This document shows positions 1 to 5,810 of a DNA stretch of 6,993 nt, one piece after another. The position numbers and the translations under genes are program-made. This DNA comes from Clostridiales bacterium DTU092 (lineage in GTDB: Bacteria > Bacillota > Clostridia > Caldicoprobacterales > Caldicoprobacteraceae). The stretch spans positions 1 through 6,993 of the forward strand of contig LFTM01000144.1 in NCBI GenBank assembly GCA_001513505.1, read 5' to 3'. Positions within the stretch are counted from its first letter, which is position 1; the number at the start of each line of letters is the position of its first letter. Below the pieces are notes generated by a model that ran no database searches, was not told the DNA's origin, and was given only the letters and a program-made list of their open reading frames with translations.

Positions 1-1
1 G

Positions 2-1192
2 GGGTTAATTGTATGCGACCAAAACACGTGGCCGCTGGCCGGAAAAGAAATTCAGGAAATATTGGCCTCAAAGGGTTACAATATTAAAGTATGCATATTA
101 AATGACGACTCTGAAGTAAAACCCGATGAATCATCTATCACACATATTCTGCTTGAATTCGATCCCTCGATGGATTTTCTGCTTGCCGTAGGTTCTGGTA
201 CAATAAATGATCTGGTCCGTTTTATAAGCTATAAAACCGGGAAGCCCTATATTGTATTTGCCACGGCCCCTTCCATGGACGGCTACGCTTCCACCGTCTC
301 CCCTCTGCTGATAAAAGGTTTCAAACGCACCTACACCGCAATCCACCCCGTTGCTATCATCGCCGATACCGGAATGCTGTGCTCGGCACCGGAGAGAATG
401 ATCCTGGCAGGGGTCGGGGATATACTGGGTAAGCTGACATCTCTTGCCGACTGGCAGCTGGGTGTTGCCGTAACCGGGGAGAGCTTTTGCAACACTGCCA
501 TGACCATGGTAAAAAACTCCGTACAGCATGTGATATCCCGTATTACAGAAATCAGGGACAGAAAACCGGAAGGTATAAAAGCCCTTATGGATGCCCTGAT
601 AATATCCGGGATCGCCATGATGCTGGTAGGCAACTCCAGACCTGCATCGGGCAGTGAACACCACATATCCCATTTCCTTGAGATGAAATATTTTATTGAA
701 AACCGGCAGCCGCTATTGCATGGAACAAAGGTAGGTCTGGCAACCCAATACACGGTAGCTCTTTACAACGAAATGGCTTCAATAGATCCAGACAGCATTA
801 ATATTGAACAGCTTATCAGGGAAAGACCCGGATATGATGAGTGGTGCAAGGAGGTAAGGCAGGCTTTTGGACCGATAGCTGAAGAGGTGATCAAAGAAAA
901 AGGACGCAAGGATTGGGAGCCCGGAGTATATCAGCAACGTTTGTATACAATCAAGCAAAAATGGAACGAAGAAATAAGGCCTATATTGTTGTCAGTCCCT
1001 CCTTTGAAGACGGTTAAAGAGTACTTATATAAGGCAGGCGGAGACTTTTCTCATGCCGCTCTCAACATAGAACAAGCTTTAATCCGGCAGGCATTACTTC
1101 ATGCTAAAGAGATTCGTACCCGCTACACCATACTTGGTCTGGCCTCGGATCTGGGTATTCTGCCACAGTGTATTGAAAAAATAAACATGTAG
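2..1192 (+). CDS. araM: sn-glycerol-1-phosphate dehydrogenase, AraM/EgsA family (5' end beyond the window)
   Basis: This cytoplasmic enzyme family reduces dihydroxyacetone phosphate to sn-glycerol-1-phosphate with NAD(P)H and belongs to the iron-containing alcohol dehydrogenase/glycerol dehydrogenase superfamily. The frame is open from base 2 to the TAG at 1190-1192, giving 396 visible codons. A TTG at 62 could be taken as a start, but the 20 codons before it read GLIVCDQNTWPLAGKE, which looks like the family's first strand and helix, so the true start lies upstream of the window. Counting TTG 62 as residue 1, the dinucleotide-binding GSGTINDL is at 44-51. The metal ligands expected by family comparison are Asp120 in GVGDILGK (base 419), His200 in SGSEHH (base 659) and His220 in LLHGTKVG (base 719), all present. 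The C-terminus ends in the usual ASDLGILP segment. In Bacillus subtilis araM lies in the arabinose operon; the upstream neighbours here cannot be seen. The family assignment is firm, but the exact physiological substrate is inferred. Confidence 0.9.
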   Translation, partial: GLIVCDQNTWPLAGKEIQEILASKGYNIKVCILNDDSEVKPDESSITHILLEFDPSMDFLLAVGSGTINDLVRFISYKTGKPYIVFATAPSMDGYASTVSPLLIKGFKRTYTAIHPVAIIADTGMLCSAPERMILAGVGDILGKLTSLADWQLGVAVTGESFCNTAMTMVKNSVQHVISRITEIRDRKPEGIKALMDALIISGIAMMLVGNSRPASGSEHHISHFLEMKYFIENRQPLLHGTKVGLATQYTVALYNEMASIDPDSINIEQLIRERPGYDEWCKEVRQAFGPIAEEVIKEKGRKDWEPGVYQQRLYTIKQKWNEEIRPILLSVPPLKTVKEYLYKAGGDFSHAALNIEQALIRQALLHAKEIRTRYTILGLASDLGILPQCIEKINM

Positions 1193-1197
1193 TCCTG

Positions 1198-1234
1198 ATG
1201 GCCATTATTCCTAAAGAATAATCGCCATTTTTTT
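1198..1234 (+). terminator. Rho-independent terminator of the AraM-family gene
   Basis: Arms at 1198-1210 and 1216-1228 pair over 13 positions with a single C-C mismatch (1203 against 1223) around the loop CTAAA. A run of seven T follows at 1228-1234. It begins five bases after the TAG, as expected for the end of this + strand transcript. Confidence 0.88.
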
Positions 1235-1242
1235 GCATAAAT

Positions 1243-1291
1243 AAAAGAGGCTGTCCTTCAGGTTAAAAACCTATAATGACAGCCTCTTTTT
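1243..1291. terminator. Probably bidirectional terminator between convergent genes
   Basis: Two perfectly complementary 13-base arms (1243-1255 and 1278-1290, core GAGGCTGTC/GACAGCCTC) flank a 22-base interior. The interior has its own small hairpin, AGGTT-AAA-AACCT at 1260-1272. Read on the + strand the stem ends in TTTTT (1287-1291); on the - strand it ends in TTTT. It can therefore back up the upstream terminator and also stop the convergent aldo/keto reductase transcript, which has no other T-tailed hairpin. Confidence 0.8.
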
Positions 1292-1357
1292 ACATATGTA
1301 TATAATCTCTATACTCTGGCAGAAATTCTGCACTCACATGTTGGATACCCGGTATCC
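1291..1357. repeat. Three short palindromes 3' of the aldo/keto reductase gene
   Basis: Three perfect dyads follow one another: TACATATGTA at 1291-1300, GCAGAA-A-TTCTGC at 1319-1331, and GGATACC-C-GGTATCC at 1343-1357. The last begins one base beyond the reductase stop codon, reading on the - strand. None has a T tract, so they are not standard terminators. They could fold in the reductase 3' UTR or be protein-binding sites. No function is assigned. Confidence 0.55.
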
Positions 1358-1358
1358 T

Positions 1359-2300
1359 TTACCCATATATCCTCTTATAAGCTGATTCTATAGTATCCAG
1401 CTGGTCCTGGGTCAGCTCCCAGTCAGCCGAAGCCGCATTCTGCTCGGCCTGTTCCGGTGTCTTGGCACCAACTAACGCCGAAGTTACACCATCCTGCTGA
1501 GTTAACCAGTTGAGAGCAACATGAGCAACCGGTTTATCCACCTCGACAGCAATTTGTCTGAGTACCTCTACCAGTTCCATAGCCTTGCTCCACAAAGGCT
1601 CGTGGAAGAAGGGATAGAAGTTTTCACGTCTATCATCATCGGCAAATTTAGGTCTTTCCTTAAATTTTCCTGTTAAAACACCAGCCCCCAGAGAACCGTA
1701 TGCAAGTATGCCAATTCCCTTTTCACGGCAGAAAGGCAGTACATCCTTTTCTATTTCCCTTTCCAAAAGGGAATACTGGGGCTGAAGACTAACAATTTCA
1801 GCTATGGATGTGGCTTCTTCCATCAGCTTCCTGTCAAAATTAGAGACCCCGATATACTTAATCTTACCGGCATCCCTCTGTTTTACCAGTTCGTTTAGAG
1901 TATCTTCCAAAGGAGTGCTGTTATCAGGCCAATGGATCTGGTACAGGTCTATTACGTCTACTCCTAAACGGGTTAATGAGGCTTCCACCTCTTTTCTTAT
2001 TGATTCCGGCTTTAAATTCCGGGTAACCCGGCCCCCTTCTTTGACAATTCCGCACTTGGTCGCAATAACAACCTTATCTCTCCGTCCTTTGATAGCTTCC
2101 CCCACAACGCGTTCTGCATGACCATTACCATATGCAGGTGCTGTGTCAATAAGATTGATTCCACAGTCTATAGCCCTTTGTATGGTTGCGATGGATCTTT
2201 CGTCATCAACCTTTCCCCAGAAATCTCCTCCGATTGCCCAGGTTCCAAGACCCACCACTGAAACCTCAAGAGAACTGTTCCCCAATCTCTTGTACCTCAT
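1359..2300 (-). CDS. Aldo/keto reductase (YdjG/IolS-like)
   Basis: This is a 313-residue single-domain TIM-barrel oxidoreductase of the usual family length, expected to reduce aldehydes or ketones with NAD(P)H in the cytoplasm. The catalytic tetrad is complete: Asp52 and Tyr57 in IDTAPAYGNG, Lys82 in ATKCGIV, and His123 in QIHWPD. Cofactor-side motifs are GVSNF (151-155), SLQPQYS (171-177) and GAKTPEQAEQN (278-288). The GLGTWAIGG start and TKCGIV segment resemble E. coli YdjG, reported to reduce methylglyoxal; the remainder also resembles the IolS group. The substrate cannot be deduced from sequence. The ATG start has AAGGAG nine bases upstream and a good promoter about 50 bases upstream. The gene appears monocistronic: it converges on the AraM-family gene and is divergent from the c-di-GMP sensor gene. 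Confidence 0.92.
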   Translation of the reverse strand: MRYKRLGNSSLEVSVVGLGTWAIGGDFWGKVDDERSIATIQRAIDCGINLIDTAPAYGNGHAERVVGEAIKGRRDKVVIATKCGIVKEGGRVTRNLKPESIRKEVEASLTRLGVDVIDLYQIHWPDNSTPLEDTLNELVKQRDAGKIKYIGVSNFDRKLMEEATSIAEIVSLQPQYSLLEREIEKDVLPFCREKGIGILAYGSLGAGVLTGKFKERPKFADDDRRENFYPFFHEPLWSKAMELVEVLRQIAVEVDKPVAHVALNWLTQQDGVTSALVGAKTPEQAEQNAASADWELTQDQLDTIESAYKRIYG

Positions 2301-2309
2301 TATTATTCA

Positions 2310-2315
2310 CTCCTT
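2310..2315 (-). promoter_or_regulatory. Ribosome binding site of the aldo/keto reductase gene
   Basis: The - strand reads AAGGAG here, nine bases before the ATG whose first base is 2300. This supports that start codon. Confidence 0.8.
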
Positions 2316-2346
2316 CTACTGGTTCTTATTTTTACCACTCATTTTT

Positions 2347-2375
2347 ATATTACCACTTACACATCTCCCAGTCAA
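2347..2375 (-). promoter_or_regulatory. Sigma-A-type promoter of the aldo/keto reductase gene
   Basis: On the - strand, TTGACT (2375-2370) and TAATAT (2352-2347) are separated by 17 bases, each one mismatch from consensus. Transcription would start near 2340, giving a leader of about 40 bases. A weaker candidate farther out, TTGAAG (2472-2467), 16 bases, then TAATAT (2450-2445), may be a second start. Confidence 0.7.
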
Positions 2376-2437
2376 TTCCATGGACTCCTATATTCAGACA
2401 CCTTTTAAAAAATCCGTTTCATTCCATCAGCAGCGTC

Positions 2438-2452
2438 TATAATAATATTATA
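2438..2452. repeat. AT-rich 15-bp palindrome with -10-like sequence on both strands
   Basis: TATAATA-A-TATTATA is a perfect dyad around a single central base, so each strand carries a TATAAT hexamer. On the - strand an overlapping TAATAT has a TTGAAG 16 bases upstream. On the + strand no convincing -35 hexamer is correctly placed. In AT-rich DNA this could be chance. Confidence 0.35.
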
Positions 2453-2646
2453 TAAGATCTGTTTCACTTCAATAATCATGAAATTGTACGGGAAATTATC
2501 ATATGAACATCACCACATATTACCATAAAAAGTAATTTGTTTTAAAAAATATGGAGGAATTTGTCTGTTTTTATAGAAATATATCTCTCATCATCGGTTG
2601 AGACAGTTTGATAAAACAGCATCACTGAAAAGACAATCATTCTTAT

Positions 2647-2675
2647 GTGAATTCAGCGTTCGAATCAGATACTAT
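2647..2675 (+). promoter_or_regulatory. Weak candidate promoter of the c-di-GMP sensor gene
   Basis: GTGAAT (2647-2652) and TACTAT (2670-2675) are 17 bases apart. The -10 is five of six to consensus but the -35 is only three of six. It is the best-placed sigma-A-like pair I found that leaves room for the ribosome binding site, and would give a leader of roughly 65 bases. The gene may instead use an alternative sigma factor or an activator. Confidence 0.22.
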
Positions 2676-2732
2676 CCAATATTTTCAACGAATAAATTAT
2701 GACCAAAACCGTACCATACTTCTAATATATAG

Positions 2733-2738
2733 AAGGGA
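2733..2738 (+). promoter_or_regulatory. Ribosome binding site of the c-di-GMP sensor gene
   Basis: AAGGGA lies nine bases before the ATG at 2748. It is an imperfect match to AAGGAG, suggesting modest translation, but it is well placed and decides this start, after which a signal-like hydrophobic segment follows directly. Confidence 0.6.
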
Positions 2739-2747
2739 ACCTGCGCC

Positions 2748-5018
2748 ATGAAAAAGGTCATGATGATATTAAAAATAATACTTATCCTTAGTTTTTTCAT
2801 TTTATTCTTTACTCATTCCGATAGTGTAAAAAACATAGTTCAGCCATCAGATACGGAAAAAAAGATAAAACTGATCATTGCAGGAGACAGCAATTTCAGA
2901 CCATTTGAATACATAGATGAGAACGGACAATATGTTGGATTTAATGTTGATATAATGAAAGCAGTAGCAGAAGCCATGGGTATAGAAATCCAGTTTGTGC
3001 CAATGGCATGGGCAAATGCTATTGCTGCTCTGGAAAACGGGGAGGTAGACGCTATACAGGGTATGTCTGCAACCAAAATCAGGAAAGCCAAGTACCTTTT
3101 TACACAGCCAACTATTATTCAGTCTCATTCCATCTTTACACTGAAGGACAGAGTCGATCTGAACAGAATTGAAGATCTTAAAGGTCTTAAAGTAGCTTAT
3201 CAGCATGGAGATGTGCTGGAAGAACAAATAAGACAGATGCCTCATATAATCCCCGTCCCCTATAGCTACCAGGCCAATTGTTTAGATGCATTACTGGCCC
3301 AAGAAGTGGATGCCTTTGTTGGAAATAAGCAATCGGCTATATATTATCTTAACAGCATTAACAGGATAAAAGATGTCAGGATTATTGAAGAACCTATGAA
3401 CGAAACTACATACGGTCCTGCAACACTTCCCCGTAACAGTTTTGTCTACAATATACTTGAGGAAGGGCTGTCAACAATAAAACTGGATGGTACATACGAC
3501 AGGATATATAGAAAATGGTTTGGTGACGTATTATCCTCAGGCTATTTCATAGCTCAAAATTTTATCAGATATACAGCCATAGGAGTTACCCTTGCCCTGC
3601 TGATAGTTCTGCCGCTGTCCATATGGAATAAACAGCTGCACACACAGGTGGCCAAAAGAACAGCTGAACTGGAAAATGCCAATAAACATCTAAGGGAGTA
3701 TCAGGAAAAAATATACCGGCTGGCCTACTACGATCCTGTAACGGAGCTTCCCAACAGAATCCTTTTCATGGAAAAGGTAAATGAAGCTATAGCGAAGATG
3801 GAACACGGCAGAAAACTGGCTGTTATGCACCTGGATCTGGACAGATTCAAATATATAAACGAACATCTTGGCTATGACACAGGAGACGAAATATTAAAGT
3901 TAACCGGTAACAGATTAAATGAATTAGTAGGTGAGGAAGGCTTTGTCGCTGCCAGCGGAGGGGATGAATACCTGATCCTGCTTAATAACACAACGGATAT
4001 ATCCAAAATTGATTCAATGGCAGACAAAATTTTAAAAAGTTACAGCAACTATTTTGGCTATAAGGACTACAAACTATATATGACCGCAAGTATAGGAATA
4101 GCCGTTTGTCCCGACGCAGGTATGGATAGCTCAACTCTTTTGAAAAATGCTGAAAATGCACTGTATGAAGCTAAAAAAATGGGCGGCAACTCCTTCTTTA
4201 AATATAATGAACAGTTAAGCGAAAGAGTTCGTGATAATCTTGTTATACTGAATGAATTAAGACAGGCTGTAAGCCGTAAAGAGTTTGTATTGTATTATCA
4301 GCCGAGATATGATCTTGCCACCCACCGGATTGCAGGAATGGAGGCATTGATCCGATGGAACAATCCGAACAGGGGGCTTCTGACACCGGATCTGTTTATA
4401 CCCTTGGCTGAAGAAACGGGACTCATATTCCCTCTGGGTGAGTGGGTGCTGAGAGAAGCCTGTCTGCAAAATAAAAAATGGATCGACATGGGGTATGAGC
4501 CAAAACGCGTCTTTGTAAATATATCTGCCCGCCAGTTTCTGGACGATAATTTCCCGGATACGGTGTCAAATATACTTAGAGAAACTCAGCTGGATCCAAA
4601 ATATCTGGGCATTGAAATAACCGAAAGCATTGTCATATCCGACATAGAACATACAACCAGTATATTGAACCAGTTTAAGGAGCTTGATATATTTGTTTCA
4701 ATTGACGATTTTGGCACCGGATATTCAAGTTTGAAGTATATAAGTGAAATGAATGTGGATGAAATTAAAATTGATAAGAGTTTTATATGGGGGCTGGAGA
4801 ATAACAAGAAAAACAGGGCTATTGTTAAAACAATAATCCTGCTTGCACAGCACTTCAATTTGCTGGTTACCGCCGAGGGAATAGAGACGGAAAATCAATT
4901 AAAAATAGTAAAGGAGTACGGTTCCCATTTAGGACAGGGATTCTATTTCAGCAAACCGGTTCCTGCAGAAGAATTGGAAAATATGTTTTGCCAGCAGCCT
5001 TATAAACCCATCGGATAA
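2748..5018 (+). CDS. Membrane-bound c-di-GMP signalling protein: SBP_bac_3 sensor, TM, degenerate GGDEF, EAL
   Basis: This 756-residue protein is predicted to control c-di-GMP in response to an extracellular small molecule. Residues 4-22 are a hydrophobic export or anchor segment without a lipobox Cys. Residues 40-260 are a type-3 periplasmic-binding-protein fold with Arg112 in SATKIR, the usual carboxylate-binding Arg. A transmembrane helix spans about 274-293 and a coiled-coil linker 295-325. The GGDEF domain (about 326-488) keeps Asp363, Asn371, Asp380, Asp406, Glu407 and Lys476. Its signature, however, is GGDEY (404-408) preceded by AS instead of the common RL, GHxxGD has become GYDTGD, and the inhibitory RxxD position reads GEEG (395-398). 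The EAL domain (about 497-748) is complete: E532-A-L, Asn591, Glu623, Asp653-Asp654, Lys674, Glu710 and Gln730, with loop DDFGTGYSS. By family knowledge I infer a phosphodiesterase, with the GGDEF half weakly active or a GTP-binding regulator. It stands alone, convergent with sfsA. Confidence 0.93.
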   Translation: MKKVMMILKIILILSFFILFFTHSDSVKNIVQPSDTEKKIKLIIAGDSNFRPFEYIDENGQYVGFNVDIMKAVAEAMGIEIQFVPMAWANAIAALENGEVDAIQGMSATKIRKAKYLFTQPTIIQSHSIFTLKDRVDLNRIEDLKGLKVAYQHGDVLEEQIRQMPHIIPVPYSYQANCLDALLAQEVDAFVGNKQSAIYYLNSINRIKDVRIIEEPMNETTYGPATLPRNSFVYNILEEGLSTIKLDGTYDRIYRKWFGDVLSSGYFIAQNFIRYTAIGVTLALLIVLPLSIWNKQLHTQVAKRTAELENANKHLREYQEKIYRLAYYDPVTELPNRILFMEKVNEAIAKMEHGRKLAVMHLDLDRFKYINEHLGYDTGDEILKLTGNRLNELVGEEGFVAASGGDEYLILLNNTTDISKIDSMADKILKSYSNYFGYKDYKLYMTASIGIAVCPDAGMDSSTLLKNAENALYEAKKMGGNSFFKYNEQLSERVRDNLVILNELRQAVSRKEFVLYYQPRYDLATHRIAGMEALIRWNNPNRGLLTPDLFIPLAEETGLIFPLGEWVLREACLQNKKWIDMGYEPKRVFVNISARQFLDDNFPDTVSNILRETQLDPKYLGIEITESIVISDIEHTTSILNQFKELDIFVSIDDFGTGYSSLKYISEMNVDEIKIDKSFIWGLENNKKNRAIVKTIILLAQHFNLLVTAEGIETENQLKIVKEYGSHLGQGFYFSKPVPAEELENMFCQQPYKPIG

Positions 5019-5036
5019 CAGGTCCGCTGGCAAAAC
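4985..5036. repeat. 11-bp perfect inverted repeat straddling the sensor gene's stop codon
   Basis: GTTTTGCCAGC (4985-4995) and GCTGGCAAAAC (5026-5036) are exact complements separated by 30 bases that include the TAA at 5016-5018. The left arm is coding (residues around FCQQ) and the right arm is in the 35-bp gap before the end of sfsA. No T run follows on the + strand; on the - strand only ATATTTT follows. It may act as a weak terminator or mRNA-protecting stem for the two convergent transcripts. Confidence 0.5.
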
Positions 5037-5053
5037 AACTCCTGGTTACCTGA

Positions 5054-5746
5054 TCACAACACAACCTCTACCATTTCATCCATTATTATTTCATCAGGCT
5101 TTACGATACAATCGTAAGCCACAATATGCACCCCGGCTTTGTGCGCCTCCCGAAGAGTTTTCCCAAACTCAGCATGCATGGCATCATTGGGCATGACACA
5201 GCGGACACCCTTCATCTGAACAACAAACGCCACACAGCCCGAATATCCGTTTTTCACCGCCCTCATCAGTTCCTCCAGATGCTTTACACCCCGTTGGGTA
5301 GGTGCATCGGGAAACATGGCGATACCTTCATTCTCAAGGGTTACACCTTTAACCTCTATAAAAATCCTATGATCCCCCGCCTCCGCATAAATATCAAATC
5401 TGGAATTACCGTATACGGTTTCAGTTTTGATAAAGTTCATTTCATCCTTTACCCAGGGCAGCCCGAATCCCTGTACCAGCGCCTCCTGCAACACTTTGTT
5501 GGGAGCCAGGCTGTCTATGTTTACCAGCATATCACCCTTCTCAACTGCTATCAGCGAGTACCGGGTTTTACGACGGGGGTTGTTATGTTTCTCCAGGTAA
5601 ACGGTTGCACCGGGGATCAGTAATTCCCTGCACCTGCCGGTGTTTTTAACATGCACAATTTCAGTTGTGCCGTCTATTTCACATCTTGCAACAAAACGGT
5701 TATCCCGCGATAAGAAAGTCCCCGGTACCACATTTGAATACTTCAT
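5054..5746 (-). CDS. sfsA: SfsA family DNA-binding protein / putative nuclease
   Basis: The 230-residue product matches the length of E. coli SfsA (about 234) and shows the family signatures in order: N-terminal NVVPGTFLSRDNRF (5-18), HVKNTGRCRELL (32-43) in the OB-fold part, SRFD (115-118), FIEVKGVTL (129-137) and FPDAPTQRGVKHLEEL (145-160). Asp118, Glu131 and Lys133 form a PD-(D/E)XK-like active site. In E. coli the gene was found as a sugar-fermentation stimulator whose product binds DNA; nuclease activity is suggested by the fold, and the biological role remains unclear. A stop codon four codons upstream makes this ATG the first possible one in frame. The closest purine-rich site (AAAGGGA) is about 14 bases away, so translation may be inefficient. 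It starts 64 bp after the Gfo/Idh/MocA gene on the same strand, with no terminator or obvious promoter between them, so co-transcription is likely. Confidence 0.93.
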   Translation of the reverse strand: MKYSNVVPGTFLSRDNRFVARCEIDGTTEIVHVKNTGRCRELLIPGATVYLEKHNNPRRKTRYSLIAVEKGDMLVNIDSLAPNKVLQEALVQGFGLPWVKDEMNFIKTETVYGNSRFDIYAEAGDHRIFIEVKGVTLENEGIAMFPDAPTQRGVKHLEELMRAVKNGYSGCVAFVVQMKGVRCVMPNDAMHAEFGKTLREAHKAGVHIVAYDCIVKPDEIIMDEMVEVVL

Positions 5747-5810
5747 CTGTCTTAATTAAATCCCTTTCTTTATCCATTCAGTACACGAACATTGGTCTGA
5801 CTCCGGGTCA

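Larger units (their letters stand above)
2301..2747. other. 447-bp divergent non-coding region
   Basis: The left side holds the reductase promoter and ribosome binding site. The rest is AT-rich and contains only very short open frames (about 10-22 codons) without credible ribosome binding sites. It does not show the conserved sequence blocks of a GEMM c-di-GMP riboswitch, which I looked for because the downstream gene handles c-di-GMP. I see no tRNA, no T-tailed hairpin and no long repeat. A weak + strand promoter and one AT-rich palindrome are listed separately. Confidence 0.6.

Noticed and set aside
62..64. TTG as the start codon of the AraM-family gene
   Set aside because: The same frame is open back to base 2 and the codons before the TTG resemble the family's N-terminal strand and helix, so the gene simply runs off the window.
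2316..2381. A 21-codon - strand ORF (MELTGRCVSG...) just upstream of the aldo/keto reductase, a possible leader peptide
   Set aside because: Its AGGAG is only three bases from the ATG and the main predicted promoter lies inside it, so that transcript would start after its first codons. It is possible only if the weaker distal promoter is used.
1804..2455. Long + strand open frames opposite the aldo/keto reductase
   Set aside because: They are antisense to a gene with a complete catalytic tetrad, have low-complexity unrecognisable translations and lack ribosome binding sites.
2479..2600. Small + strand ORFs of 10-16 codons starting near 2479, 2503 and 2551
   Set aside because: None has a well-placed ribosome binding site or recognisable sequence; they are of the length expected by chance.
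2699..2728. ATGACC, 18 bases, then TAATAT as a promoter for the c-di-GMP sensor gene
   Set aside because: Transcription would begin at about 2735, inside the ribosome binding site, leaving no usable leader.
2450..2747. A c-di-GMP riboswitch ahead of the GGDEF-EAL gene
   Set aside because: The conserved GEMM sequence blocks and paired stems were not found; only AT-rich sequence is present.
5126..5623. A 165-codon + strand open frame opposite sfsA
   Set aside because: It is a mirror of the well-conserved sfsA coding sequence and its translation resembles no family I recognise.
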